Source: Adhaeribacter rhizoryzae (GTDB taxonomy: Bacteria; Bacteroidota; Bacteroidia; Cytophagales; Hymenobacteraceae). From it: DNA of 64,000 nt. Shown piece after piece: positions 63,415-64,000 of the stretch. The DNA lies in NCBI RefSeq assembly GCF_008629685.1, contig NZ_VWSF01000015.1, forward strand, positions 90,551 through 154,550. Direction: 5' to 3'. Both the position numbers and the translations under genes were made by a program. Under the pieces are notes generated by a model, which was given only the letters and a program-made list of their open reading frames with translations, had not been told where the DNA came from and ran no database searches. Every line of letters begins with the position of its first letter. Position 1 is the stretch's first letter.

Positions 63415-64000
63415 TACGCTAAAACTTTTAGCTAGCCGAAAGGGAAAATATTCTCCGCTTTTAATCAATTCTTTATAAGCCTGACCAAACTTTAAAGAAA
63501 CGACGGTTTATTTTTTAAAATACTACTACTTACCATAACTAAAAAGCCGGACGTTGGTATTTTCAGCAGACGCATAAATTAAATAATTAATCTTAATTTA
63601 TGCGTCTGCACAACCCGAGCAGCGTCTTTGCCGATACGTTAATTATTCTTCAGTTAATTATTATCTGCTAACACAGTTGCCGCTACTAGTAAGCGAATCG
63701 GTCTTTTGCCGCATAGCTTATACCAATTCCTATTATCAATATTCCCTAGGAAGGCAGAACAGGTGTTACTTTAAAGTTAAGGTTCTTTGTTGTCTATTCA
63801 GGATGCTCTGGTATGCTATGGTACTTTTCCGGCCTGTTTAACATTTGCTGGTGCGGCTTTTTTCTTCTGGAGTAGCTTAACCCTTCCGCCCTCCGGGCAC
63901 CTTCCCTAAATTAGGGCTACGATTAGGACACAAAATGGAGCGGGGAGCTGTTGGGGGTAAATGGCAGATGCAATATTTAGCAATATTCGGATAGAGCGAC
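63415..64000. repeat. Downstream intergenic region with a 17-bp inverted repeat
   Basis: A perfect 17-bp inverted repeat (63566-63582 GCAGACGCATAAATTAA with 63593-63609) and a 10-base loop lies 150 bases after the AKR stop, without a T-tail. No gene is recognised to the window edge; the last part may hold an incomplete feature beyond the window. Confidence 0.55.

Overview
The window looks like a chromosomal segment of a Bacteroidota bacterium of the order Cytophagales. A Hymenobacteraceae-type (Adhaeribacter-like) genome is my best guess from composition and gene content, but this is inference. The main evidence is three SusC/SusD outer-membrane pairs, a FecI/FecR-type sigma and anti-sigma pair, many lipoproteins with Bacteroidota-style signal peptides, sulfatases and glycoside hydrolases, weak Shine-Dalgarno sites, and a core of AccD, OmpA-type and BshB1 genes.

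Bases 1-23400 form a minus-strand polysaccharide utilisation region. Read in the direction of transcription it holds an ECF sigma factor, FecR, SusC and SusD, then a GH16 endo-hydrolase, three S1-type sulfatases, a second SusC (broken by one in-frame TGA), SusD, a BACON lipoprotein, a GH20 hexosaminidase and a LamG-domain protein cut by the window edge. The second SusC/SusD unit has lost its FecR. It keeps a decayed piece of a sigma-factor gene (9145-9330) next to a small 79-bp element with 14-bp inverted ends. The substrate is probably a sulfated, amino-sugar-containing glycan.

Bases 23400-28400 hold a secreted amidohydrolase lying between two decayed group II intron pieces, and a GH95 alpha-fucosidase with a one-base frameshift in an A6 run. 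Bases 28400-35900 are mostly core genes: a YjdF/DUF2238 membrane protein, two OmpA-type lipoproteins, accD, a cystathionine gamma-synthase-like enzyme, a TVP38/DedA-like membrane protein and tRNA-Arg(ACG). Several strong intrinsic terminators are visible.

Bases 35960-40860 are an accessory patch beside the tRNA. It has an inverted, decayed copy of the tRNA 5' half and leader, a frameshifted small gene, an AT-rich two-gene cassette of unknown function, an esterase pseudogene, an intact M28 peptidase and a RadC remnant. Next come a tandem GH43 protein, a TSUP permease, a chromate resistance pair (a ChrB domain fused to an AraC regulator, plus ChrA) and a CPA2 antiporter.

Bases 49700-62200 hold the most interesting locus. 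A 24-codon leader peptide ending in three Cys codons and a structured leader precede SusC/SusD, two tandem paralogous DoxX-like membrane proteins, a FAD oxidoreductase, a SoxD-like cytochrome c, a SoxC-like sulfite dehydrogenase and BshB1 of bacillithiol synthesis. I read this as a candidate sulfur-compound uptake and oxidation system under cysteine-responsive control. An aldo/keto reductase lacking the usual catalytic His closes the window. A family of near-perfect 55-bp palindromes sits at three intergenic sites between 44.4 and 57.9 kb.
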